DNA of 16,136 nucleotides from CAJXOW01 sp964421495. Lineage in GTDB: Bacteria > Bacteroidota > Rhodothermia > Balneolales > Balneolaceae. Under the pieces are notes generated by a model that was not told the origin of the DNA, ran no database searches, and saw only the letters and a list, made by a program, of their open reading frames with translations. A program made the position numbers and the translations under genes. The stretch lies in assembly GCA_964421495.1 (NCBI GenBank), contig CAYQXO010000062.1:1-16136 (forward strand). Direction: 5' to 3'. Below are positions 1 through 6,263 of this stretch, piece by piece; position 1 is the stretch's first letter, and the number at the start of each line of letters is the position of its first letter.

Positions 1-109
1 CGGGAACCGAAATTCCCTTCAAAGCATAACCAGCCAAAAGGAACCAAAAGACAAAAATACTCAGCAAAAAACGAGGCGAAAAACCGTTCCTTATTTTAAA
101 TATCCCCAT
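1..109 (-). CDS. Partial gene for an exported or membrane protein (N-terminus only)
   Basis: An open frame starts at the ATG at 109-107 and stays open to the left edge of the window, giving 36 codons. The peptide begins MGIFKIRNGFSPRF and continues into a hydrophobic run (FLLSIFVFWFLLAGYA, about residues 14-29), with basic residues before it. That is the layout of a signal peptide or signal anchor. No cysteine is seen at the end of the hydrophobic stretch, so a lipoprotein is not indicated. No clear Shine-Dalgarno sequence precedes the ATG. The function cannot be told from this fragment. It could also be a chance open frame, because only 109 bases are visible. Confidence 0.4.
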   Translation of the reverse strand, partial: MGIFKIRNGFSPRFLLSIFVFWFLLAGYALKGISVP

Positions 110-414
110 AGTTACATAAGTACTTAAATGAGCATTAACCCCAGTCTTATTTTAATAAATATACCTATCTGCGAAAAAACAATTCTATTAATAAAATACG
201 AAGCACGTTTCGCGGGGAAATAGATGTAGCTTAGTAAACGGGTAAATGAAGAAACTATGCAAAAGATCCGGGAAGTCTTTTTCATTGAAAAGATCAGGTT
301 ACAATCATACTCAGCTTGCAAACGTTAAGATAGGTGCCATTGATGCTATATTGAAGATTAATTCAAGAGCCCGCTATGTCAGTCAATTAATCTGTCAATA
401 AAAAACTACTTATT
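110..414. other. Intergenic region between divergent genes
   Basis: About 305 bases of AT-rich DNA separate the left partial gene from the FrnE-type gene, which point away from each other, so promoters for both should lie here. A short palindrome, TTTTCATTGAAAA, lies at 279-291, and the octamer AAAAGATC occurs on both sides of it. I see no convincing -35/-10 pair and no Shine-Dalgarno sequence in front of the ATG at 415. An open frame on the minus strand (321-124) has no family features and is not called. Confidence 0.5.
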
Positions 415-1044
415 ATGCACGTAGAAATATGGTCCGACGTTATGTGTCCCTTCTGTTATATCGGGAAACGGCGATTCGAGCACGCTTTAGAACAGTTTGA
501 ACACAACGACGAGGTAGAAATTGAGTGGAAAAGTTTTCAGTTAAATCCCCGCATGGAAACCGATCCCGACGCCGGTATTAACGAGTACCTCGCCCGGGTC
601 AAGGGATGGAGCCTGGAAGAGGCTCGGTCCATGAATGAACAGGTTACCAAAATGGCAAAAGAAGAGGGATTGGAATATCAGATGGATCAGGCGGTGGTTG
701 CAAATTCCTTTGACGCCCACCGCCTCGTGCAATATGCCAAATCAGAGGATAAAGACGATGAAGTCGAAGAAGCCTTATTCCATGCTTATTTCACGGAAGG
801 CAAGAATATCGCCGACCATGATACGCTGGTCGAAATTGCTGATTCCGTGGGACTCGACAAGGGGGAAGTCAAAAAGATGTTGCAAAGCGACGACTATTCA
901 CAAGAGGTAAAAGATGAGGTCAACGAAGGTCTTGAATTAGGATTGCGAGGCGTGCCCTTCTTTGTATTTGACCGGTCCCATGCCGTCGCAGGCGCCCAAT
1001 CGTCTGAACAACTCCTGAATATCCTTGAAAAAGCCAGAAAATAG
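415..1044 (+). CDS. DsbA-family oxidoreductase, FrnE/2-hydroxychromene-2-carboxylate isomerase-like
   Basis: A 209-residue cytoplasmic thioredoxin-fold protein of the DsbA/FrnE type (COG2761), usual in length and with no signal peptide. The start MHVEIWSDVMCPFCYIGKRR places a CxxC redox pair (Cys11, Cys14) at the end of the first beta strand, as in the family. The inserted helical domain contains NSFDAHRL (about residues 97-104). The cis-proline loop is GVPFFVFD (179-186, Pro181), followed by the family ending VAGAQSSEQLLNIL. FrnE proteins are reported as thiol-disulfide oxidoreductases linked to oxidative stress in some bacteria; the natural substrate here is unknown. The ATG at 415 gives the standard family N-terminus, although it lacks a Shine-Dalgarno sequence. 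The stop codon abuts the palindromic element downstream. Confidence 0.9.
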   Translation: MHVEIWSDVMCPFCYIGKRRFEHALEQFEHNDEVEIEWKSFQLNPRMETDPDAGINEYLARVKGWSLEEARSMNEQVTKMAKEEGLEYQMDQAVVANSFDAHRLVQYAKSEDKDDEVEEALFHAYFTEGKNIADHDTLVEIADSVGLDKGEVKKMLQSDDYSQEVKDEVNEGLELGLRGVPFFVFDRSHAVAGAQSSEQLLNILEKARK

Positions 1045-1046
1045 GG

Positions 1047-1198
1047 GCTCGCTTCGCTCGCCCGTCGGAAGGCGGAGGCCGGATCTCGGAAAGCCATGCC
1101 AACTGGTAATTTTGTGGTGTATATACACAACAGCGGCACTGATCGGAATAGCCTTCCGGCTTCCGACCTCCGCCTTCCGACAAGCGAGCGAAGCGAGC
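1047..1198. repeat. 152-bp imperfect palindrome filling the gap between two convergent genes
   Basis: The arms are 1047-1100 and 1198-1145 read as reverse complement. They match at about 45 of 54 positions by my hand alignment. Two blocks are identical in both arms: GCTCGCTTCGCTCGC and GTCGGAAGGCGGAGG. The symmetry centre falls between 1122 and 1123, inside the perfect 12-mer GTGTATATACAC (1117-1128). The element starts two bases after the FrnE stop codon and ends where the TAA of the opposite gene begins. It is much more GC-rich than other intergenic DNA here. A transcript from either side could fold into a long hairpin, so it may act as a two-way terminator. The size and sharp edges also fit a mobile palindromic repeat (REP/MITE-like). 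A remnant peptide at its core is described in the findings. Confidence 0.85.
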
Positions 1199-2026
1199 TT
1201 ATTCCCTTTTCTGTTTCAATACGGGGGTGCGAAGCATTCCTTTTACGGTCTGGTCGTCTTTCCGGTCGAACTCATCCAATCCCAACTGGATGGTCTCGGG
1301 TTGATCATTCACCCGGTATGTGCGAGCCAGCCGATCCCAGAATGAAAACAGGGAACTGTAGTTTGAGTCCGTCTCCGGCTGCCAGCGTGAGTGATGCACG
1401 CGGTGCATATTGGGAGATACGATAACCGCCCGCAGAACAACATCCACCTTTCGCGGAATGCGTATATCGGAATGGTGAAACTGGACTACGGCAAACATCA
1501 ACGTTTCATAGAGAACCAGCTCCCAGAGATAGATACCCAACAGGCCGATCAGCAAAATGCGGAACGTCGAGGAGAAGAAAATTTCACCGATGTGAAACCG
1601 GTTGGCAGTGGTGACGTCCATTTCAGGATCGGAATGGTGCACCCGGTGGAACCGCCAGAAAAACGGAATTTCATGATTCATTCGATGCCAAGTATAACTC
1701 CAGGCATCAAACAGAAGGATTGCGCCAAGGGCATGAATCCATAGCGGTAGCGCCAGGCTATCCTGTAGCCAGTGCATGAGACCGAAACGATATTCGTCGG
1801 CCCATACAGAAGCGGCAAACCAGAGTCCGACAAACACGAATGAAACCAGTGCCGAATTCAGGGCTCCCATGATGATATTTCGTACAGCGTGCTTTCCCTT
1901 GTCTTTCAGGGAACCTCGAAAATGCTCGTAAAACGGATGCAGGGTCTCCCACAAAAACAACAGGAGCAAGCCGACCAACATGGCAATGATCTGCGTCTTC
2001 TGCAGAGCCGAAACTAATGCTTCCAT
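1199..2026 (-). CDS. Fatty acid hydroxylase / sterol desaturase superfamily membrane protein
   Basis: A 275-residue integral membrane protein of the fatty acid hydroxylase superfamily (sterol desaturase, COG3000). The eight-histidine di-iron signature is present: HRMNH (114-118), HRVHH (127-131), FHHS (183-186) and HRVHH (208-212). Hydrophobic segments lie near 13-27, 55-75, 95-110 and 150-180. Members hydroxylate or desaturate lipids such as sterols, carotenoids or fatty acids with O2 at a di-iron centre; the bacterial substrates are mostly unknown, and this one cannot be assigned. It starts 33 bases after the DUF1858 gene on the same strand, so the two are probably co-transcribed. The C-terminal tail (FDRKDDQTVKGMLRTPVLKQKRE region) is hydrophilic and probably cytoplasmic. 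The TAA stop touches the palindromic repeat. Confidence 0.88.
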   Translation of the reverse strand: MEALVSALQKTQIIAMLVGLLLLFLWETLHPFYEHFRGSLKDKGKHAVRNIIMGALNSALVSFVFVGLWFAASVWADEYRFGLMHWLQDSLALPLWIHALGAILLFDAWSYTWHRMNHEIPFFWRFHRVHHSDPEMDVTTANRFHIGEIFFSSTFRILLIGLLGIYLWELVLYETLMFAVVQFHHSDIRIPRKVDVVLRAVIVSPNMHRVHHSRWQPETDSNYSSLFSFWDRLARTYRVNDQPETIQLGLDEFDRKDDQTVKGMLRTPVLKQKRE

Positions 2027-2059
2027 AAAGATGCTATATGTTTTGATTGATGTTTACTC

Positions 2060-2302
2060 TTATTCTTGCCCCTCTCCAGTAACAGAAGGGGATTGCTCTA
2101 TCGACGCTTCCAGGTCCCTCATCAGATCGTCGAGCGGTATTCCGTGAATGCGCGCTGCATTGCGGATACTCATAATTTTAGCCATCAACGCAAAAAAGCC
2201 TTTTCTCATATCCGGACAACCATAATCGCTGAATACCTGCCAGGTTTGAGGATGTTCCTCCACCACTCGGGCTACTTTCCAATCTGGATCAATTACCTGC
2301 AT
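2060..2302 (-). CDS. DUF1858-domain small protein
   Basis: An 80-residue soluble protein. It matches the pattern of DUF1858: VIDPDWKVARVVEEHP (3-18), then the WQVFSDYGCPDMRKGFF segment (21-37), then IRNAARIHGIPLDDLMRDL (46-64). The domain is a small all-helical fold often found alone or joined to proteins of Fe-S repair, nitric-oxide or sulfur metabolism. It resembles the N-terminal part of ScdA/RIC-type proteins. Only one cysteine (Cys29) remains, where many members have two or more, so metal binding by cysteine pairs is not supported. It is the first gene of a likely two-gene unit with the hydroxylase, and it lies 42 bases downstream of a Fur-box-like site. Its precise role is unknown. Confidence 0.75.
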   Translation of the reverse strand: MQVIDPDWKVARVVEEHPQTWQVFSDYGCPDMRKGFFALMAKIMSIRNAARIHGIPLDDLMRDLEASIEQSPSVTGEGQE

Positions 2303-2343
2303 AACTGATTCGTATTTCGGTTTTCAAATCTCCAATTCAATAA

Positions 2344-2362
2344 AATGATAATAATCATTATT
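2344..2362 (-). promoter_or_regulatory. Fur-box-like operator upstream of the DUF1858 gene
   Basis: The 19-mer AATGATAATAATCATTATT agrees with the classical Fur consensus GATAATGATAATCATTATC at 15 of 19 positions by hand count. It lies 42 bases upstream of the DUF1858 start codon, where repression by an iron-bound Fur-family regulator would be plausible. AT-rich intergenic DNA can give such matches by chance. Zur, Mur or PerR relatives have similar sites. Confidence 0.45.
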
Positions 2363-2397
2363 CAACAATTCAAATAAATTATTGAATTATTGAATAA
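2358..2397. repeat. AT-rich inverted repeat overlapping the Fur-like site
   Basis: The arms TTATTCAACAATTCAA (2358-2373) and TTGAATTATTGAATAA (2382-2397) pair at 15 of 16 positions around an 8-base centre. The repeat overlaps the end of the Fur-like 19-mer by five bases and lies in the promoter region of the DUF1858 gene. It could be an operator for a second regulator or a cruciform-prone promoter element. I do not recognise the binding family. Confidence 0.5.
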
Positions 2398-2607
2398 AGT
2401 CCGTTTAAATTGAGGAAACTCTACGTTGAACCTCAGATTATCAACAATCCAGCTGCTGGGGACTGAGTAAAACCAAAGGGTGGGGTTGATTCAGAACTTG
2501 GGATCGTTTGCCCTACGCTCTCGGCTAGCCGGTCTCCGTTAGGCTGTCACGTTATGGAAAGAAAGCAACAACTACTCTCTGCAATTCATGGTAAGTCCGA
2601 CAGCCTC
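2398..2607. other. Intergenic stretch downstream of the sugar kinase, with several small hairpins
   Basis: There is no credible gene here. On the minus strand this would be the 3' untranslated region of the kinase transcript. Structures seen: the perfect palindrome CCAGCTGCTGG (2449-2459) nested inside CTCAG (2432-2436) / CTGAG (2463-2467); the palindrome GGCTAGCC (2523-2530); and a distant pair AGGCTGTC (2541-2548) / GACAGCCT (2599-2606). None is followed by a clear T-run in the minus direction, so no intrinsic terminator is called. The stretch is more GC-rich than the neighbouring promoter DNA and may be a degraded repeat. Confidence 0.4.
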
Positions 2608-3492
2608 CTAGGTAATAAGTGTTTCAATATGCTCTCTTGAATACCTCGGCATGGCTCCCGCTTTCGAAGCAACAAAGGCCCCCGTCGCATTGGCAAAATC
2701 GAGCAGTACTTCATCCTCTTTATCCAGGGCGAATCCTGCAATAAGTGCCGCCGTAAATGCATCCCCTGCTCCTACCGTATCGACCACATCCACTGCTATA
2801 TTCTCCGTGTCGGAAAAAGTATTATTTCGTAGCATCGATGCTCCCCGGTTGCCCCGGGTTATTGCGACAAGTTCCAGGTCAAACACTTCAGCCAATGTCT
2901 GCATAGCTTCTCGCTCATTGTCAGGTAGGTCAAACCACTTCGTTAAGCGTACGAGTTCTCTACTGTTCAACTTAAGTATATCGGCAAATTCCAGGGAATC
3001 CCGGACGATGGACGGATCATCATAGGGTGAACGTAAATTGACATCCAGCACCTTCAATGCATCCGATTGCAACAAGCGATGGATAGTTTGTCTGGACCGG
3101 GACTCTCGTTGTGCCAGCGTGCCGTAGACTATGGCCCATGCCTCTGAGGCCTTCGCCTCCAAATAGTCCGTCAAATGTATGTTATCCCAGGCGACCGACT
3201 CGATAATAGTAAACTCAGCATCTCTCGCGGTATCCAATGCAACTTCAGCAAATCCGGTCTCGTGGATCGAATCCTGCTGTATCAGTTGTACACTCATATT
3301 CATTTCTTCTATCCGCCTCAGGACTTCCTTACCCAGCCTATCCTCCCCCACCCTGCTTGCAATCTTCCCGTTCATCCCCAGTTGATTCAGATGGAAGCAC
3401 ACATTCAGCGGAGCACCGCCCAGAAATAAGCCCGACGGAAGTGCATCCCACAATACTTCTCCAACGCATAATACGGGAGGTTTAGAGTTCAT
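2608..3492 (-). CDS. PfkB-family carbohydrate kinase, fructokinase-like
   Basis: A 294-residue cytoplasmic ribokinase/PfkB-fold kinase, usual length. The first strand GEVLWD (11-16) is followed by the sugar-binding GGAPLN motif (25-30), DVNLRSPY (150-157), the ITRGNRGA loop (211-218) and the PfkB signature DTVGAGDAF (238-246), with Asp244 as catalytic base and GAGD as anion hole. The GEVLxD opening, GGAPxN and DxNLRxP pattern are those of bacterial fructokinases in this superfamily, so transfer of phosphate from ATP to a ketohexose such as fructose is the best guess. Mannose or another hexose is possible given the GH130 neighbour. A Shine-Dalgarno-like AGAGGGT precedes the ATG. It is the last gene of the carbohydrate locus, 135 bases after the transporter. 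Confidence 0.85.
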   Translation of the reverse strand: MNSKPPVLCVGEVLWDALPSGLFLGGAPLNVCFHLNQLGMNGKIASRVGEDRLGKEVLRRIEEMNMSVQLIQQDSIHETGFAEVALDTARDAEFTIIESVAWDNIHLTDYLEAKASEAWAIVYGTLAQRESRSRQTIHRLLQSDALKVLDVNLRSPYDDPSIVRDSLEFADILKLNSRELVRLTKWFDLPDNEREAMQTLAEVFDLELVAITRGNRGASMLRNNTFSDTENIAVDVVDTVGAGDAFTAALIAGFALDKEDEVLLDFANATGAFVASKAGAMPRYSREHIETLIT

Positions 3493-3627
3493 TTTGTGAG
3501 TACCCTCTTTTGCGGATGAACGCTTTAAGCTCTAAGCGCAAAGGTTTTTTCTGCTCGTTTCTCTGGAGCGTATAACTCATTTTGATACCGCAAATAGGCC
3601 TTAAACTTTCAACCTTCCACTCTTTCA
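3493..3627 (-). other. Gap between transporter and kinase genes
   Basis: The 135-base gap carries a small stem CGCTT (3521-3525) / AAGCG (3534-3538) and the kinase Shine-Dalgarno sequence. It could hold an internal promoter or an RNA-processing site that sets kinase levels apart from the transporter. No clear promoter is seen. Confidence 0.3.
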
Positions 3628-4965
3628 CTACAAGCCCACCTCTTCCGGGAACAGTTGTTTTTCCAGTTCCTCGAGCGTGCGGTTTTTGGTTTCGGGAACC
3701 AGTGCCCATACGAACAACAACTGCAGGCACATCATGAACGCAAAAAAGGCGAAGATTGTACCCCCCGAAAAGTTGGCAAGCACCGTGGGTGTTAACAATG
3801 TAATCGTGGCTGCACAGACCCAGTGGGTTCCCGATCCGAGTGCCATACCGTGATCACGTACTGCATTGGGAAAGATTTCAGATATAAACGTCCAGATCAC
3901 GGCGCCCTGACCTATAGCATGGGAAGCGATAAAGGCATTAACAAAGATCACTACGACCTCGCCTTCCGCCCCCGTATAGAATCCCCACGAGGTTCCGGCG
4001 AGCGACAGGATATAACCGACCGATCCGATGTAGAGCAGCTTTTTTCGTCCCATCCGATCAATCAGGTACATGCCCAGTATGGTAAAGAGGAGATTGATCA
4101 CGCCGATCGGGACCGAGGCGCCCAATATTTCCGATCCGACGAGCCCCGCCTGTTCAAAAATGCGCGGGGCATAATATAGAACAAAATTGATTCCCGAAAA
4201 CTGGTTGAAAAAAGCCACCAAGAAAGCCAGCGTAATGACGAATCGATATTTTTTGGAGAAAAATGTAGATTTTGAAGCCCGCTTCACCGACTGGGTGATT
4301 TCATGCATCAGCTTGTCGATATCTGCGGACGGATTTAAATCCTTGAGCACCTGGCGGGCGGTTTTCTCGTCGTTACGGCGCAGGGCCAGCCAGCGTGGAC
4401 TTTCCGGGATGCCGAGCACAAAAAGGCAATAAATAGCGGCCGGAATCGCCTCCACTCCCAGCATCCAGCGCCAGGCGCTGACGTCGATATACAATCCGAT
4501 GAGATAATTGGAAAAATAGGCGATCAAAATGCCCAGCACGATATTCAACTGGTAGGAAGCCACCAACCTTCCGCGGTCATCGGCCGGGGTAATCTCAGAC
4601 AGGTAAACAGGCGCGGCCACCGAGGAAGCTCCCACCCCGAGTCCCCCGATAAATCGCGAAAACGAAAAAATATACGGATCCGGTGCCAGCGCCGCTCCCA
4701 GGGCGGACAACAAATACAAAATACCAATCCAGAACAGCGTTTTTTTACGACCGATTTTATCTGCCGGCATACCTCCGAACAAAGCCCCGATAACGGTCCC
4801 CCACAGGGCCATCGACATGATAAACGTCCCGTGAAACAGGTCGCTCGTATTCCACAACTCCTGAATCGGCTGATCGGCGCCGGAGATGACAATCGTATCA
4901 AATCCAAATAGAAATCCGGCCAAAGAAGCGGCTATTACAGATAAAAGAAGCGATTTTATTTTCAT
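3628..4965 (-). CDS. Sugar-porter-family MFS transporter (sugar:H+ symporter-like)
   Basis: A 445-residue inner-membrane protein with about 12 hydrophobic segments, of the MFS sugar porter family (XylE/GalP/GLUT type). Family signatures seen: GFDTIVISG in helix 1 (21-29), the GRKK loop after helix 2 (72-75), PESPRW (187-192) at the end of helix 6, NQFSGINFVLYYAPRIF (254-270) in helix 7, the second DRMGRKK loop (303-309), the SEIFP segment (362-366), and the closing PETKNRTLEELE (424-435). Helix 7 has Asn254-Gln255 where many members have Gln-Gln, which could affect sugar choice. It would import a free monosaccharide or small disaccharide with protons. It lies between the GH130 gene and the kinase, which fits import of the sugar released outside, followed by phosphorylation inside. 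No clear Shine-Dalgarno sequence precedes the ATG. Confidence 0.9.
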   Translation of the reverse strand: MKIKSLLLSVIAASLAGFLFGFDTIVISGADQPIQELWNTSDLFHGTFIMSMALWGTVIGALFGGMPADKIGRKKTLFWIGILYLLSALGAALAPDPYIFSFSRFIGGLGVGASSVAAPVYLSEITPADDRGRLVASYQLNIVLGILIAYFSNYLIGLYIDVSAWRWMLGVEAIPAAIYCLFVLGIPESPRWLALRRNDEKTARQVLKDLNPSADIDKLMHEITQSVKRASKSTFFSKKYRFVITLAFLVAFFNQFSGINFVLYYAPRIFEQAGLVGSEILGASVPIGVINLLFTILGMYLIDRMGRKKLLYIGSVGYILSLAGTSWGFYTGAEGEVVVIFVNAFIASHAIGQGAVIWTFISEIFPNAVRDHGMALGSGTHWVCAATITLLTPTVLANFSGGTIFAFFAFMMCLQLLFVWALVPETKNRTLEELEKQLFPEEVGL

Positions 4966-5084
4966 TTCAGGGTATAATAGTCCATAAAATTAGACATTTT
5001 TCTGCTTCTAGGATCGGAGCAAATCGGTGAAACCATATCGTATTAATTACCCTCTGATGACGAAATCTGCTTCCCGGCTGTCAC
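4966..5084 (-). other. Gap between GH130 and transporter genes
   Basis: The 119-base spacer is AT-rich just before the transporter start. It is longer than the 15- and 23-base gaps in the upper part of the locus, so an internal promoter or processing site is possible, but I see no clear promoter pair or strong terminator hairpin. Confidence 0.3.
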
Positions 5085-6248
5085 CTATTCCGTCGCTATA
5101 ACCCCGACCCTGGAATCCGCCGTACCGTAATAGATAAACCAGCGATCATTAAAATAAACCAATCCCTCCAGGAAGGTGGTTCCACTGGTATATTGGCCCG
5201 ATTTTTCGTACGGCATTTCCGGTTTTATAAACGGCTTGTCGGAGCGGTCGAGCAGTTTCGACGGCTCCTCCGTATCATAGAGTGCCTGTCCGCCGGCGTA
5301 AGCGCTGTCCACAATAGCCGGATCGCCGTTTTCGGCGCTGTTACCGGCATTATATATCACCAGGATACCGTGATCGGTGATTAGCGCGGGCGGACCGGCT
5401 TCCACCAGCCAGGAATCGAAATGACCTGGTTTGGGAGAAAGTACCGGCTTCAGTTCCCCCTGGTCGTTTTCAACCGGTTTCCAGTCAGTCAGATTTTCCG
5501 AGGTGGCCAGGTAAATTTTTGGAACGCCCCAATACATCCAGTACTTGCCGTCTATCCTGGTAGGTACCAGTTTATTTCCTTCCAGGCGCGAGACAATGGC
5601 ACCCGACTTGGTGTCCATATCATTATACTTCCCGTCGTACGCCTCTTCGAAAGCGGGACCATGCTTGGTCCAGTCTTCCAGATTATTCGTGGTCGCCTCC
5701 GCCAACCGGGGCGTATCGTGATTCCACTGGGTATAGGTCATAATATAGCGACCTTCCTCCGTTTCCACGATACGGGGATCTTCCACACCGCCAGGCCATT
5801 CATATTTCTTCTGCTCGTCGTGATCGGGATAAAACACCGGCTTGTCCGAGCGGGTGAACGAGAGTCCATCGTCAGATACAGCCCTGCCCAATCTCGAAGT
5901 GTGACCGCCGATCTTCATTTCGCCCAACTTATCCTCGGCGCGGTAAAGGACATTAACCTTGCCGTCCCGGACGACGGCGGCGGGATTAAAGGTCGCCATG
6001 GCCTCCCAGTGAATTACACTGTCGCGCATCGGACAATGAAAAGTGGAAGTGTCTTCTGGCGTTATAATCGGGTTTACCCCCGCCGGCCGGTGAAAGGGTC
6101 CGAGCATCCACTCTTTTTTCGCTTCACTTTCATCCTGGCCATTTTCTCTACTACAACCGGCCGCGATCAATAGCCAGAAACCCAGGAGGATAAAAAGTAC
6201 TGCGATGCCGAATGAAAAATTCTTATTCGCTTTTTTGATCATAAGCAT
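5085..6248 (-). CDS. GH130-family glycoside hydrolase/phosphorylase-like lipoprotein
   Basis: A 387-residue protein with a lipoprotein signal: a hydrophobic stretch (about 14-30) ending LLIAAGC, with Cys32 to be lipidated. The tail after it is acidic, which might favour surface display. The rest is a five-bladed beta-propeller of the GH130 (DUF377) type: FNPAAVVRDGK (87-97), YRAED (102-106), SRLGRAVSDDG (118-128), GGVEDPRIV (153-161; the Asp of EDPR is the family's acid catalyst), KSGAIV, KYWMYWG (235-241), FDSWLVEAGPPALI (277-290) and YYGTADS (373-379). GH130 enzymes cleave beta-mannosides, either with phosphate (cytoplasmic phosphorylases) or water (exported beta-1,2-mannosidases). Lipoprotein export favours hydrolysis here; this is inference. 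It starts 15 bases after the susD-type gene and is surely in its operon. A second ATG two codons in is an equally possible start. Confidence 0.85.
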   Translation of the reverse strand: MLMIKKANKNFSFGIAVLFILLGFWLLIAAGCSRENGQDESEAKKEWMLGPFHRPAGVNPIITPEDTSTFHCPMRDSVIHWEAMATFNPAAVVRDGKVNVLYRAEDKLGEMKIGGHTSRLGRAVSDDGLSFTRSDKPVFYPDHDEQKKYEWPGGVEDPRIVETEEGRYIMTYTQWNHDTPRLAEATTNNLEDWTKHGPAFEEAYDGKYNDMDTKSGAIVSRLEGNKLVPTRIDGKYWMYWGVPKIYLATSENLTDWKPVENDQGELKPVLSPKPGHFDSWLVEAGPPALITDHGILVIYNAGNSAENGDPAIVDSAYAGGQALYDTEEPSKLLDRSDKPFIKPEMPYEKSGQYTSGTTFLEGLVYFNDRWFIYYGTADSRVGVIATE

Positions 6249-6263
6249 TTATTACCCGATAAA

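Noticed and set aside
124..321. 65-codon minus-strand frame in the left intergenic region
   Set aside because: No family likeness and no ribosome site; it lies in the probable promoter region of two divergent genes.
894..1183. Several short frames on both strands across the palindrome and the end of the FrnE-type gene
   Set aside because: They arise from the symmetric GC-rich repeat and overlap a firm gene end; only the GIY-YIG-like core peptide was kept as a hypothesis.
2410..2469. Short plus-strand frame reading LRKLYVEPQIINNPAAGD, resembling a small peptide precursor
   Set aside because: It begins only with TTG, has no ribosome site and no maturation genes nearby, and lies within palindromic DNA.
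5421..6173. Open frame of 250 codons on the plus strand inside the GH130 gene
   Set aside because: Antisense shadow of a strongly supported gene with intact family motifs; no domain features of its own.
5085..6248. Idea that the propeller enzyme is a GH32 fructanase, given the fructokinase-like kinase
   Set aside because: The GH32 motifs (WMNDPNG, RDP, EC) are absent, while the whole series of GH130 motifs is present.
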